Assembly: GCA_946185285.1 (NCBI GenBank)
Contig: CAMHIS010000013.1
Span: 1 to 47,475, forward strand
Length of the DNA: 47,475 nucleotides
Direction: 5' to 3'
Source of the DNA: an uncultured Prevotellaceae bacterium
GTDB taxonomy: Bacteria; Bacteroidota; Bacteroidia; Bacteroidales; Bacteroidaceae
Under the pieces are notes generated by a model that saw nothing but the letters and a program-made list of their open reading frames with translations, was not told where the DNA came from and searched no databases. Below are positions 24,281-32,063 of the stretch, piece after piece; the stretch's first letter is position 1, and every line of letters begins with the position of its first letter. Position numbers and translations under genes: made by a program.

Positions 24281-27145
24281 TTAGTGATTATAGTGTTCAT
24301 AATGTTTGATGTATTGTTGGTAAATGTTTGTTCTCTCATATTGTGCAACTACGGCGAGTGCCTGCTCCATCGTCCGCATCCAGAGGTGACGGGAATAGCC
24401 TGAGCCTGCACGGCGCGAGGGCTTGATGGTATCAATCCACGAGAGCCACTCGGCTGAGCGGCGCAGCAGACTGCTGACAATCTCGTCACCCTGCTCTGGC
24501 CGGTTGTTCAGATAATAGCAGCGCGCCATAGCGAGGGCAGCATCGGTATAGGGCACGTTCTGCGGCGGCATCTCCTGCTGCCACTTCCGGCAGACTTCCA
24601 AAGCCCGGCGGATGTTGCCCTGCTGGAGCAGCGAGTCGATGAGTACGCCCATGATAAACTGATGTGTGTCGGCCATGTGCTTCACGTCTTCGTCGACATA
24701 AATGCCCTTGGTGCTGAGACCGCCGTAACGGAAGCGGTGCATCACGTTGTCGTAGAGCCGTTCTACATCGACCAGATTGCCTGTTGCAGTCGGCGTAACG
24801 CGGTAGGCAAGCCCCTCGAGCACCAGATGGTCGCGGAGGAACGACAGGTTGTCGGAGCCTAAGCTGACGGAGGTGTAGACGGGACGCTCCCCGCCGGTAT
24901 GCGACAGTATCTCGAGCACCATCAACTCGTTCTTGTAGAGCACTTGCTTGTCCTTCAGCGAGATCACCATATCGCCGATGGTGACGCTGTCGGTGTCGAC
25001 GGGCACAAACTCCATCTTGCCCTCTTGATAGTCTTCGTGACGCCAGCTGATGGGCAGGGCGGGAGAATCGTAGGCCGGACGTTTCATCTGGTCGATATAC
25101 CAGTCGGTCTGCAGGTATTCCAGGTTGCAGTCGCGGGTGTCGGTGCGCACGCCCTCCACCTCATGGTTATACCATAGGGGGAACGTGTCGTTGTCGCCGT
25201 TGGTCAGGATGATGGGCTTGCCCTCGTCCTGCAGCGACATCAGGTAGTTCCGGCCGAAGTCGCGACAGGTGTAGCGGCCCGAGCGGTCGTGGTCGTCCCA
25301 CGTCTGCGTTGCCATCTGCAGGGGGACGAGGAGACAGAGTAAAGCCCGCAGCAGACCCACCCCCAGCCCCTCCCTCACAAGGAGGGGCTGGGGGCGAGTC
25401 TGTCTTGTGAGGCTTTGTACCCCCAACCCAATCCAGATGGCGAAGGCGTAGAACGAGCCGGCGTAGGCATAGTCGCGCTCTCGAGGCTGGAGCGGTGTCT
25501 GGTTGAGGTAGACCACGATGGCAAGGCCTGTCATCACAAACAGCAATGTGACGACCAACAGCTGCTGGCGCCCTTTCGCCCCTCGCCGCCATTGCCAGAC
25601 CATGCCCAGCAGACCGAGCAGCAGTGGCAGGCCGTAGAAGACGTTGCGCCCTTTGTTCTCTTTCAGGTCTGACGGCAGCTTCGACGTGTCGCAGCCCAGC
25701 AGCCAGTCGTCAATCCACCGGAAGCCCGTTATCCAGTTGCCGTGCTCAGCCTCTCCGTGTCCCTGGATGTTGTTCTGCCGGCCTACGAAGTTCCAAAGGA
25801 AGTAGCGCCAGTACATGAAGTTCACCTGATAGGTCAGGAAGAAGCGCAGGTTCTCGGCGGCGGTCGGCACGCCGTCATGCTTCCTGACGCCTTGGAGCCA
25901 GTCCTCGTAGGCCTTGGCGTGACGCTGGGAGTGCATACGGGGGAAGTACATGTTGTTCTTGTACAGATATTCCATATCGTGGCGTATCACCTCGTATCGC
26001 ACCTTCGTCGTGTCTGCCGCGGGCCGGTAGATGGCCTTCCCCTCTTTCTGCTTCGGCACCAAGTAGTCTCCTTGCACTTCGCGGTCCATCTCGCTGCAAT
26101 ACGCAGGGCCGTAGAATAACGGCGTCTTTCCGTACTGCTCACGGTTCAGGTAGCTGCCCAGGGAAAAGATGTTGCCGGGGGCATTCTCGCACATCGGCAT
26201 GGCGGCATTGGCCCGGATCAGGATGACGCCATAGCTGCTGTAGCCCGCCAATATCATCAGCAGGCAGGCCATCGTCAGTTTGAGCGCCCTTTTGCGCGCC
26301 TTGTAGTAGGCCAGCACAAGTGCGCCCGTCAGCAGGCTGATGTAGCACAGAAGCCCTGTGTTGTAAGGACAGCCCAGCACGTTGGTGAACAGCAGTTCCG
26401 CCCAACCGCCAAGCGTCACCACACCAGGAATGAGACCATAGAGGATGGCGCCCACCAGCAGGCCGCCCGCCACGAGCGTCTTCAGCATACCTACCCATGT
26501 GACACGCTTCGCACGACGGAAATAGACGACGAACGACATGGCGGGCAGGCAGAGCAGACAGAGCAGGTGGACGCCGACGGAAAGGCCAGTGATATAGGCT
26601 ATCAGGATAATCCAACGGTCGCTGCGTGGGCTGTCAGCCGTTTCCTCCCACTTCAGGATGAGCCAGAACATCAGGGCCGTCAGGAACGAGGAGAATGCAT
26701 AGACCTCTGCTTCGACGGCTGAGAACCAGAAGGTGTCGCTGAAGGTGTAAGCCAGTGCTCCCACCATTCCACTGGCCTCAATGGCGACGACCTGGGCAAG
26801 CGACATGGGGCAAGGGGCAGGATAGAGGGAGCGGACAAGGTGGGTAATAGTCAGGAACAGAAAGAAAATGCAGCCCGCACTCAACAACGCCGACAGCAGG
26901 TTGACCATCAGCGCCACCTGCGACGGTTCGCTGGCAAACTGAGAGAAAAGGTTGGCCACCAACATAAAGACGGGCGCCCCGGGCGGGTGTCCGATTTCCA
27001 GTTTGTAACCACACGCAATGAATTCTGGGCAGTCCCACAGGCTGGCAGTAGGCTCAACGGTGAGACCATACACCACGGCGGCGATGGCAAACACGAGCCA
27101 TGCCATGCAGGTGTTGAGTTTCGAAAAGTTTGTCTGTTGCATCAT
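24281..27145 (-). CDS. DUF2723 / GT117 family membrane glycosyltransferase-like protein
   Basis: The 954-residue protein begins with a GT-C-type membrane domain. The first loop TVEPTASLWDCPEFIACGYKLEIGHPPGAP contains the acidic motif expected of PMT-like enzymes, and about ten hydrophobic helices follow within residues 10-330 and 500-610. A C-terminal soluble part with TPR-like helices spans about 790-950. Such proteins are presumed to move sugars from polyprenol phosphate to protein or glycan on the periplasmic side. Residues 582-598 (QTRPQPLLVREGLGVGL) are encoded by a 51-nt perfect palindromic repeat, apparently an in-frame insertion between membrane segments. A -7 element and PhoB-like direct repeats lie upstream. 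Confidence 0.9.
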   Translation of the reverse strand: MMQQTNFSKLNTCMAWLVFAIAAVVYGLTVEPTASLWDCPEFIACGYKLEIGHPPGAPVFMLVANLFSQFASEPSQVALMVNLLSALLSAGCIFFLFLTITHLVRSLYPAPCPMSLAQVVAIEASGMVGALAYTFSDTFWFSAVEAEVYAFSSFLTALMFWLILKWEETADSPRSDRWIILIAYITGLSVGVHLLCLLCLPAMSFVVYFRRAKRVTWVGMLKTLVAGGLLVGAILYGLIPGVVTLGGWAELLFTNVLGCPYNTGLLCYISLLTGALVLAYYKARKRALKLTMACLLMILAGYSSYGVILIRANAAMPMCENAPGNIFSLGSYLNREQYGKTPLFYGPAYCSEMDREVQGDYLVPKQKEGKAIYRPAADTTKVRYEVIRHDMEYLYKNNMYFPRMHSQRHAKAYEDWLQGVRKHDGVPTAAENLRFFLTYQVNFMYWRYFLWNFVGRQNNIQGHGEAEHGNWITGFRWIDDWLLGCDTSKLPSDLKENKGRNVFYGLPLLLGLLGMVWQWRRGAKGRQQLLVVTLLFVMTGLAIVVYLNQTPLQPRERDYAYAGSFYAFAIWIGLGVQSLTRQTRPQPLLVREGLGVGLLRALLCLLVPLQMATQTWDDHDRSGRYTCRDFGRNYLMSLQDEGKPIILTNGDNDTFPLWYNHEVEGVRTDTRDCNLEYLQTDWYIDQMKRPAYDSPALPISWRHEDYQEGKMEFVPVDTDSVTIGDMVISLKDKQVLYKNELMVLEILSHTGGERPVYTSVSLGSDNLSFLRDHLVLEGLAYRVTPTATGNLVDVERLYDNVMHRFRYGGLSTKGIYVDEDVKHMADTHQFIMGVLIDSLLQQGNIRRALEVCRKWQQEMPPQNVPYTDAALAMARCYYLNNRPEQGDEIVSSLLRRSAEWLSWIDTIKPSRRAGSGYSRHLWMRTMEQALAVVAQYERTNIYQQYIKHYEHYNH
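25352..25402. repeat. 51-nt palindromic repeat inside the GT117 coding sequence
   Basis: The element has an outer stem CAGAC/GTCTG, a 3-nt internal loop on each side, a perfect 14-bp stem CCCCCAGCCCCTCC (25360-25373) / GGAGGGGCTGGGGG (25381-25394), and the loop CTCACAA. Its length is exactly 17 codons, and its outer ends coincide with codon borders. The same CCCTCC/GGAGGG core recurs in the intergenic repeats at 24040, 39345 and 41092. Confidence 0.8.
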
Positions 27146-27166
27146 ACGTTTGCGTTAAATCGGGCG

Positions 27167-27174
27167 CAAAGGTA
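27167..27174 (-). promoter_or_regulatory. Putative -7 promoter element of the GT117 gene
   Basis: The minus strand reads TACCTTTG, 21 nt before the ATG at 27145. Confidence 0.55.
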
Positions 27175-27206
27175 TGAAGAGTATCAACGGCAGCCAAAAA
27201 TAAAGC

Positions 27207-27235
27207 CTGACATTTGTCTGACATCTGACTGACAG
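27207..27235. promoter_or_regulatory. PhoB-box-like direct repeats upstream of the GT117 promoter
   Basis: CTGACAT at 27207-27213 is repeated at 27218-27224 with a 4-nt spacer (TTGT), giving the 7+4 spacing of OmpR/PhoB-type sites. CTGACTGACAG (27225-27235) follows directly. The array begins 33 nt from the GT117 -7 box. The adjacent gene encodes a winged-helix regulator of that DNA-binding class. One further CTGACAT (28014-28020) stands 34 nt from that regulator's own -7 box. Confidence 0.5.
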
Positions 27236-27244
27236 AAAGCCTAA

Positions 27245-27931
27245 CTACTTGAAGGTCAGTTGATAAGCCCGCCCCCTGTCGGACTCTATTTTTAGGTCGG
27301 AATATTGCTCGACAACGGGTTTCAGTCTTCGGATGAGTGTGTAGAGCGTGTCATTGGCATCGGGTTTCTTGGGCCAGAGAGCATCACAGATTTCTGTCTT
27401 TGTCAGCAGGTGAGAGTCCGAACGGAAGAACATCTCCATCAACTGCTGCTGCATCGGTGTCAGTTTGATACGCTGGCCACGTGCGTCGTAGAACGTCCCT
27501 TCCGTCTCTGCGTAGCACAGTCCGCCATATTGCAGCATACCTGCCAACTGCATCACGTCCTGCCGACGACGGTAAAAGCAGAAGGAAGCCCACAACAGCG
27601 TCACCGCCCACAGGACGGCCGTCGGCCTCTGGTCACTCAAACTGAAGATGGTGGCCTCCGAGCAGCGGGCGTAGGGCTTGAAGTTGACGGGAGAACCGTC
27701 AACCACAATGGTGGCCTTGCCGCGTAGGGCGGCTATCTGCAGGTGGCTGTTGAATGTGCGGATGGTGTCCTGCGTGATGACGTCGCTCTGCTGCTCCTGC
27801 ATCGTAAGCGTCAGCGCGCGACTCATGTCCTCGTTCACCCGTCGGCTCGTGGAACTGTAACATCCGAAACTGGTAAGGCTCGAAGCCAAGATGAGTGCGA
27901 AGAGCACTGATAGGGCATACTTCTGTTTCAT
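27245..27931 (-). CDS. Membrane-anchored winged-helix (OmpR/PhoB-type) regulator
   Basis: From the ATG at 27931 the protein has 228 residues. It starts with a signal or anchor helix (MKQKYALSVLFALILASSLT), then an extracytoplasmic segment (about 25-100, including RRVNEDMSRALTLTMQEQQS and SPVNFKPYARCSEA), a second membrane helix (PTAVLWAVTLLWASFCFY) and a cytoplasmic C-terminal winged helix (about 135-228: IKLTPMQQQLMEMFFRSDSH, LTKTEICDALWPKKPDANDTL, YTLIRRLKPVVEQ). There is no receiver domain. The layout resembles ToxR/CadC one-component regulators, but with the DNA-binding domain at the C terminus. It sits upstream of and parallel to the GT117 gene, which is a likely target. Confidence 0.85.
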   Translation of the reverse strand: MKQKYALSVLFALILASSLTSFGCYSSTSRRVNEDMSRALTLTMQEQQSDVITQDTIRTFNSHLQIAALRGKATIVVDGSPVNFKPYARCSEATIFSLSDQRPTAVLWAVTLLWASFCFYRRRQDVMQLAGMLQYGGLCYAETEGTFYDARGQRIKLTPMQQQLMEMFFRSDSHLLTKTEICDALWPKKPDANDTLYTLIRRLKPVVEQYSDLKIESDRGRAYQLTFK

Positions 27932-27972
27932 TGCGTATTCTTGATAGATAGTCAATTGCTGATTGATCCCTG

Positions 27973-27980
27973 CAAAGTTA
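27973..27980 (-). promoter_or_regulatory. Putative -7 promoter element of the membrane regulator gene
   Basis: The minus strand reads TAACTTTG, 42 nt before the ATG at 27931. A CTGACAT half-site lies 34 nt upstream of it, the same distance as the repeat array of the GT117 promoter. Confidence 0.5.
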
Positions 27981-28119
27981 CCTGTTTTTGTTTGGAACCG
28001 CCGCGCAAGTGCCCTGACATTAGGAATTTTTAACCAACTTTTGCGGAACTGTAGCTACTCAGTACCCCACATTTTCCTACTTTTTTATTCTTTTGCTTGG
28101 CCATCTCGGAATTATTGAC

Positions 28120-28127
28120 TAAATTTG
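28120..28127 (+). promoter_or_regulatory. Putative -7 promoter element in front of the remnant and the AAA/PD-(D/E)XK gene
   Basis: TAAATTTG matches the consensus, 20 nt before the remnant ATG at 28147. It may be the original promoter of the deleted ATPase copy, now able to serve the gene at 28318. Confidence 0.45.
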
Positions 28128-28146
28128 CAGGCAAATAAATTAAGGT

Positions 28147-28200
28147 ATGATTACCAAAATATATATTGACGGTTTCAGATCCTTCTCGCAGTTCTCAATG
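28147..28200 (+). pseudogene. Remnant: first 18 codons of an ATPase gene
   Basis: These 54 nt match the first 54 nt of the intact ATPase gene at 29985 with three substitutions, including the start codon and the MVTKIYIDGFKSFSQFSM-coding region (here MITKIYIDGFRSFSQFSM). Beyond this point the similarity stops, and the sequence joins a fragment of a different gene. The combined frame ends after about 40 codons. It is a truncated copy, not a functional gene. Confidence 0.85.
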
Positions 28201-28304
28201 TCGGCGGCCCTGACGCTGGTCCTGCCGGCGATCTCAGCGGTGACGGCCAGGTGGATGCCACCGACATCACCCGCCTGATAGACATTATACTGAAAAAGAA
28301 GTAA
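28201..28304 (+). pseudogene. Remnant: dockerin-like 3' end of a BspA-type gene
   Basis: From about 28224 to the TAA at 28302-28304 the frame reads GDLSGDGQVDATDITRLIDI then ILKKK, nearly identical to the end of the BspA-like protein encoded at 32251-34416. The similarity continues past the stop to the next start codon (GACGATATGGCAA at both loci). It is out of frame with the ATPase fragment before it. It is the 3' end of a lost second copy. Confidence 0.85.
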
Positions 28305-28317
28305 TAACAACGACGAT

Positions 28318-29922
28318 ATGGCAACGAAGAGAAAATACCCTGTTGGCATACAGAGCTTTGAGAAGATTCGTACAGAAGGCTATGTGTATGTAGATAAGAC
28401 ACCACTTGTCTATAAGATGATAACCGAGGGTATGCCCTACTTCTTGAGCCGTCCCAGACGTTTCGGGAAGTCGCTGCTCTTAAATACGCTGGCTGCTGTG
28501 TTTGAGGGCCGCCGAGACCTTTTCGAGGCGTTTACCACTGAGGATGGCATAGAGCAGCCGCAGCTCTTCATTGCCACGACCGACTGGCGGTGGGAGAAAC
28601 ACCCTGTACTTCGCTTCGACTTCAGTGCCGGTGACCTTGAAACCATAGAACAGCTTGACAGCCTAATCAACAACACCCTCTCCCTGTATGAAGAGCAATA
28701 CGGCCTGGCCCCTGCTGATATGGAAGTCAACGTGAGGATGATTAATCTCATCCATGCAGCAGAACGGCAGACGGGCCGCAAGGTGGTGGTGCTCGTCGAT
28801 GAGTACGACAACATGATTCTCCATAGCCTTGGCGATGTGGAGAAGCATAAGGCGGCACGACAGCGTTTCCAGAATCTTTTCGGACCGCTGAAGAGTGAGG
28901 ATAACCACTTGAAGTTCGTGTTCGTCACCGGCATATCGAAATTCTCGCAGATGGGCATCTTCAGCAAGCTCAACCAGCTGAACAATATTTCGATGGACGC
29001 GGCCTACGAGTCCATCTGCGGCATCAGCGAGGAGGAACTGGCCACCGAACTACGCCCGGCTATAGAACAAATGGCAGAGAGGCAGGGACTGACCAGCGAC
29101 GAGATGTTTGCGGAACTGAAGGCAAACTACGACGGCTATCACTTTGGAAAAGACATGACCGATATGTATAACCCCTTCAGCCTCTTTAAAGCCTTCAGCT
29201 CCGGTGAGGTCGGCAGCTATTGGTTCAGCAGCGCCACCCCAGGTGCCCTGATCGACATGCTGTCGCACATGCCGCCGATAGACTTGACCGACATAGACGG
29301 CAGGGAGTGCGACTCCAGCGAATTCGACAAGCCCTTTGACAGCTACCAGTCACCGTTGCCCGTGCTCTATCAGAGTGGTTACCTCACCATCAAGGACTAC
29401 GATCGCGAACTGGACGCATTCACGCTGGGGTTGCCGAACCGCGAGGTTCGCAAGGGGTTTGCCGATTGCCTCTATCAGTACATTGCCCATAAGCTGGATA
29501 TGGACGACCGGGAGCGTAGCGACCTGCAGCGTGCCTACCGCCGTTTCCGCCGCGACGATGTGCTTGAGCCTTTCGTCCAGGCTTTGCAGGTGTTTTTTGC
29601 CAGTGTGCCCTATCATTTGGATAACCGTAATGAGCATCATTACCATGCTCTGCTGTACACGCTGCTGATGGCTTTCGGAGCAGACATCCGCACAGAGGAG
29701 CCAACGGCCAAAGGCCGTGCCGACCTGGTACTTCTTATGCCGAAAGGCGTCTATGTGATGGAGCTTAAATATGACGGCACCGCCGAAGAGGCCCTTGAGC
29801 AGATTGACCGTAAGGGCTACGCCGAGAAGTACGCCCTTGACGGCCGCCCCGTGACGAAGGTGGGCATCGCTTTCTCGTCCAAAGAACGTAACATTACTGA
29901 GTGGAAGAGCAAAACGGCGTAA
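28318..29922 (+). CDS. AAA-ATPase-like / PD-(D/E)XK nuclease-like protein
   Basis: The 534-residue protein begins with the AAA-ATPase_like domain: PVGIQSFEKIRTEGYVYVDKT-like N terminus, a variant P-loop RPRRFGKS (45-52), and a Walker-B-like strand VVVLVDEYDNMI. The C-terminal part (about 420-534) is a PDDEXK_9-type nuclease domain with GRADLVLLM (about 466-474) and ELKYDG (about 482-487), that is the D-(x)n-ExK signature. Such proteins are very numerous in Bacteroidales, and their role is unsettled (transposon- or defence-related suggestions exist). It lies directly after the duplication scar, at the position that DUF3791 takes after the intact BspA gene. Confidence 0.9.
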   Translation: MATKRKYPVGIQSFEKIRTEGYVYVDKTPLVYKMITEGMPYFLSRPRRFGKSLLLNTLAAVFEGRRDLFEAFTTEDGIEQPQLFIATTDWRWEKHPVLRFDFSAGDLETIEQLDSLINNTLSLYEEQYGLAPADMEVNVRMINLIHAAERQTGRKVVVLVDEYDNMILHSLGDVEKHKAARQRFQNLFGPLKSEDNHLKFVFVTGISKFSQMGIFSKLNQLNNISMDAAYESICGISEEELATELRPAIEQMAERQGLTSDEMFAELKANYDGYHFGKDMTDMYNPFSLFKAFSSGEVGSYWFSSATPGALIDMLSHMPPIDLTDIDGRECDSSEFDKPFDSYQSPLPVLYQSGYLTIKDYDRELDAFTLGLPNREVRKGFADCLYQYIAHKLDMDDRERSDLQRAYRRFRRDDVLEPFVQALQVFFASVPYHLDNRNEHHYHALLYTLLMAFGADIRTEEPTAKGRADLVLLMPKGVYVMELKYDGTAEEALEQIDRKGYAEKYALDGRPVTKVGIAFSSKERNITEWKSKTA

Positions 29923-29927
29923 TAGAA

Positions 29928-29959
29928 TTTGGGGTTTCGGTTTTTATTTAGTAATTTTG
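29928..29959 (+). promoter_or_regulatory. Complete Bacteroidetes-type promoter of the ATPase/TOPRIM cassette
   Basis: TTTG (29928-29931) and TAATTTTG (29952-29959) are separated by 20 nt, the standard -33/-7 spacing. The -7 box ends 25 nt before the ATG at 29985. This is the clearest full promoter in the window. Confidence 0.7.
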
Positions 29960-29984
29960 CAATCGAAAACGGAAAACAATAGTT

Positions 29985-31367
29985 ATGGTTACCAAAATAT
30001 ATATTGACGGTTTCAAATCCTTTTCGCAGTTCTCAATGGAGTTTTCTCCATTGACAGTCGTGGTAGGGACAAATGCCTCTGGGAAAAGCAACCTGTTTGA
30101 CGCACTCCATTTGCTTTCCAATCTGTCGCAAATGGATTTGCGTTCAGCGTTTTCAAGCAAACAGCTGAGGGGTGACGTTTCTGAACTATTCACAAAGTAT
30201 GACGACGAGAACTCTGCAAGAGAGATGCATTTTATTGTGGAGATGTTAGTGCCACGAACAATCCGAGACAATTGGGGAGCAGAGGAAAAGCTGAAGACTC
30301 CGAGAATGCGGTATGAGCTGAAGATTGTCAAGGTTCGTAACGACATGGGTTACGATGATTTGTCCGTAGCTTATGAAGAACTGTCGAGCATAGCCACCGA
30401 CGAAGATGAATGGGCAAGGAAATACTTGAAAAAACGTCTGGACATCTGGAAACGTCAAAATGGCGGCGGCAGTGGTAAGCCATATATCTATACAGAAGAA
30501 GAAAAGGGGCATCCCACTATCAAAATCCGCCAGGATGGTGGGCGCAGTGGTCGTTCTGTCTTGGCAAATGCAGTGAACCAGACGGTATTGGGAAGCATCA
30601 ATTCCGTTGACTTCCCCCATATCTATGCAGTCCAGCAAGAAATGGCAAAATGGAACTTTATGCAGCTGAACCCTGAACTGCTGCGTGAACCGACTCGCTA
30701 TGATGCTAATTATACTGGCAATAGTATAGGCCACGCTGGCGAGAACCTTGCAGCAGCTCTTTTCAGGCTGAACAGTCAGGATCCTTCCCTCATGCGCAAG
30801 ATAATGATGAAGCTCTCTTCTTTCCTCCCCGAATACAAAAAGCTAAGTGTCAGGGACGACAAGGCCAACAAGCAATTTGTGTTTGAATTGCAGAACACCG
30901 ATGGGAAGAACTTCTCGTCAAGGGTGCTTTCAGAAGGTACGTTGCGATTATTAGTGCTGTGCGTTCTTCTCTTTGATGATGAGTATCAGGGCTTGCTTTG
31001 CTTCGAGGAACCTGAGAACGGTATTCATCCAGCTCGCATGGAGGCTATGGTGAAGTTGTTGTCTTTGCTTTCCTCCGACTTCTCTGACGAAGACGTAGTT
31101 TTGCGCCAAGTTATCGTCAATTCCCATTCCCCTGTTCTGCTGAAGTATCTTTATGAAGATTACAACGACAAAGACGAGAATGTCGGCATTTGGTTTTCCA
31201 AGCTGATTGTCCATACGCTTTCGGTCGGAGAGCGGAAGTATAGCGTTCGTGTCAGCAAGATTACCCCTCTGACAAAGTCTTTTCAGTATTCTTTTACAGA
31301 AGCAGAAAACAAAATGACTATTGCTGACGCTATGAGTTATTTGAAAAACGGAAACACCGACAATTGA
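29985..31367 (+). CDS. ABC-type AAA ATPase (AAA_21/OLD-like), first gene of a putative defence module
   Basis: The 460-residue protein has Walker A GTNASGKS (28-35) right after an SMC/RecF-type start (IYIDGFKSFSQFSMEFSPLTVVV). It has a long insert (about 60-300), an ABC signature-like region SEGTLRLLVLCVLLF, Walker B LLCFEEPENGIHP (about 337-349) and the switch strand QVIVNSHSPVLLKYL. There is no fused nuclease domain, but a TOPRIM-like protein follows 6 nt downstream, as in AAA+TOPRIM two-gene immune systems (PARIS, OLD/GajA relatives, AbiL). Base composition is lower in GC than the flanking housekeeping genes. A 54-nt truncated copy of its 5' end lies at 28147. Confidence 0.85.
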   Translation: MVTKIYIDGFKSFSQFSMEFSPLTVVVGTNASGKSNLFDALHLLSNLSQMDLRSAFSSKQLRGDVSELFTKYDDENSAREMHFIVEMLVPRTIRDNWGAEEKLKTPRMRYELKIVKVRNDMGYDDLSVAYEELSSIATDEDEWARKYLKKRLDIWKRQNGGGSGKPYIYTEEEKGHPTIKIRQDGGRSGRSVLANAVNQTVLGSINSVDFPHIYAVQQEMAKWNFMQLNPELLREPTRYDANYTGNSIGHAGENLAAALFRLNSQDPSLMRKIMMKLSSFLPEYKKLSVRDDKANKQFVFELQNTDGKNFSSRVLSEGTLRLLVLCVLLFDDEYQGLLCFEEPENGIHPARMEAMVKLLSLLSSDFSDEDVVLRQVIVNSHSPVLLKYLYEDYNDKDENVGIWFSKLIVHTLSVGERKYSVRVSKITPLTKSFQYSFTEAENKMTIADAMSYLKNGNTDN

Positions 31368-31373
31368 CAGGCT

Positions 31374-32045
31374 ATGAGAAGACAACTATTCATTGGGTTG
31401 GTTGCTGAGGGAACGACGGATGTAAGGTTCCTGAAAACCATCATCCAGAAATCTGTGCAGGAATTGTCTTGGCAATGTGATACTGACGTAGACATCTTTG
31501 ACATTCGCGAAATAACACCTCCGGGTGACGGTTTTGTGCAGAAGATGGTCAACGCAGCAATGATTGCCCAAAAAGATTACAGCATATCTATGCTATGCAT
31601 ACATACTGATTCAGACAGCAGAACAGCTGAGGATGTGATGCAGAACAAGTTTACATCATTTTTTGAAGCATTGGAGAAATTGGACGAAAGAGACTATTGC
31701 AAGTGCATTGTCCCGACTATTCCTATCCAGATGATTGAGTCATGGATGCTGGCAGACAAACCTTTACTGAAAAGTCTTATCGACGCTGAGTCATTAAGTG
31801 ATTCTTCCTTAGGCATTGACAAAGCCCCAGAGTCGTATGCTGACCCCAAAAATGTTATCAATAAGGCCATACGCATTGCGATGGAAGGAAAGTCAAGGAG
31901 GCGTAGAGACCAAATACAGATATCAGAACTATACGGAATTCTCGGACAGGAACTGAGTTTGGATAGCCTTCGCACAATTCCCTCTTTTTGCGAGTTTGAG
32001 AAGTATGTCACCAACGCATTTAGGCAAATGAATCTGTTACATTGA
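31374..32045 (+). CDS. TOPRIM/DUF4276-like protein, second gene of the ATPase module
   Basis: The 223-residue protein has the TOPRIM-like acidic sites: LVAEGTTDVRFL with Glu12 and Asp16, and MLCIHTDSDS with Asp79 and Asp81 (DxD). The conserved segment IPIQMIESWMLADK (about 115-128) is typical of DUF4276-type proteins. These are found next to ABC-type ATPases and are presumed Mg-dependent nucleases or effectors. It starts 6 nt after the ATPase stop, so the two form one operon. Which nucleic acid it acts on cannot be read here. Confidence 0.75.
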   Translation: MRRQLFIGLVAEGTTDVRFLKTIIQKSVQELSWQCDTDVDIFDIREITPPGDGFVQKMVNAAMIAQKDYSISMLCIHTDSDSRTAEDVMQNKFTSFFEALEKLDERDYCKCIVPTIPIQMIESWMLADKPLLKSLIDAESLSDSSLGIDKAPESYADPKNVINKAIRIAMEGKSRRRRDQIQISELYGILGQELSLDSLRTIPSFCEFEKYVTNAFRQMNLLH

Positions 32046-32063
32046 AATTTAAATATTGAAGAT

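Larger units (their letters stand above)
27932..28317. other. Intergenic region with divergent promoters and gene remnants
   Basis: The 386-nt gap carries the regulator promoter (27973-27980), the half-site CTGACAT (28014-28020), a plus-strand -7 element (28120-28127) and two fused gene fragments (28147-28304). No intact gene is present. Confidence 0.8.

Noticed and set aside
27305..27727. Open frame on the plus strand over the regulator gene
   Set aside because: The minus strand encodes a coherent winged-helix regulator with membrane segments; the plus frame has no recognisable features.
28147..28270. Short frame starting MITKIYIDGF as a functional small gene
   Set aside because: It is a 54-nt copy of the ATPase start run out of frame into a dockerin fragment; it is a deletion scar.
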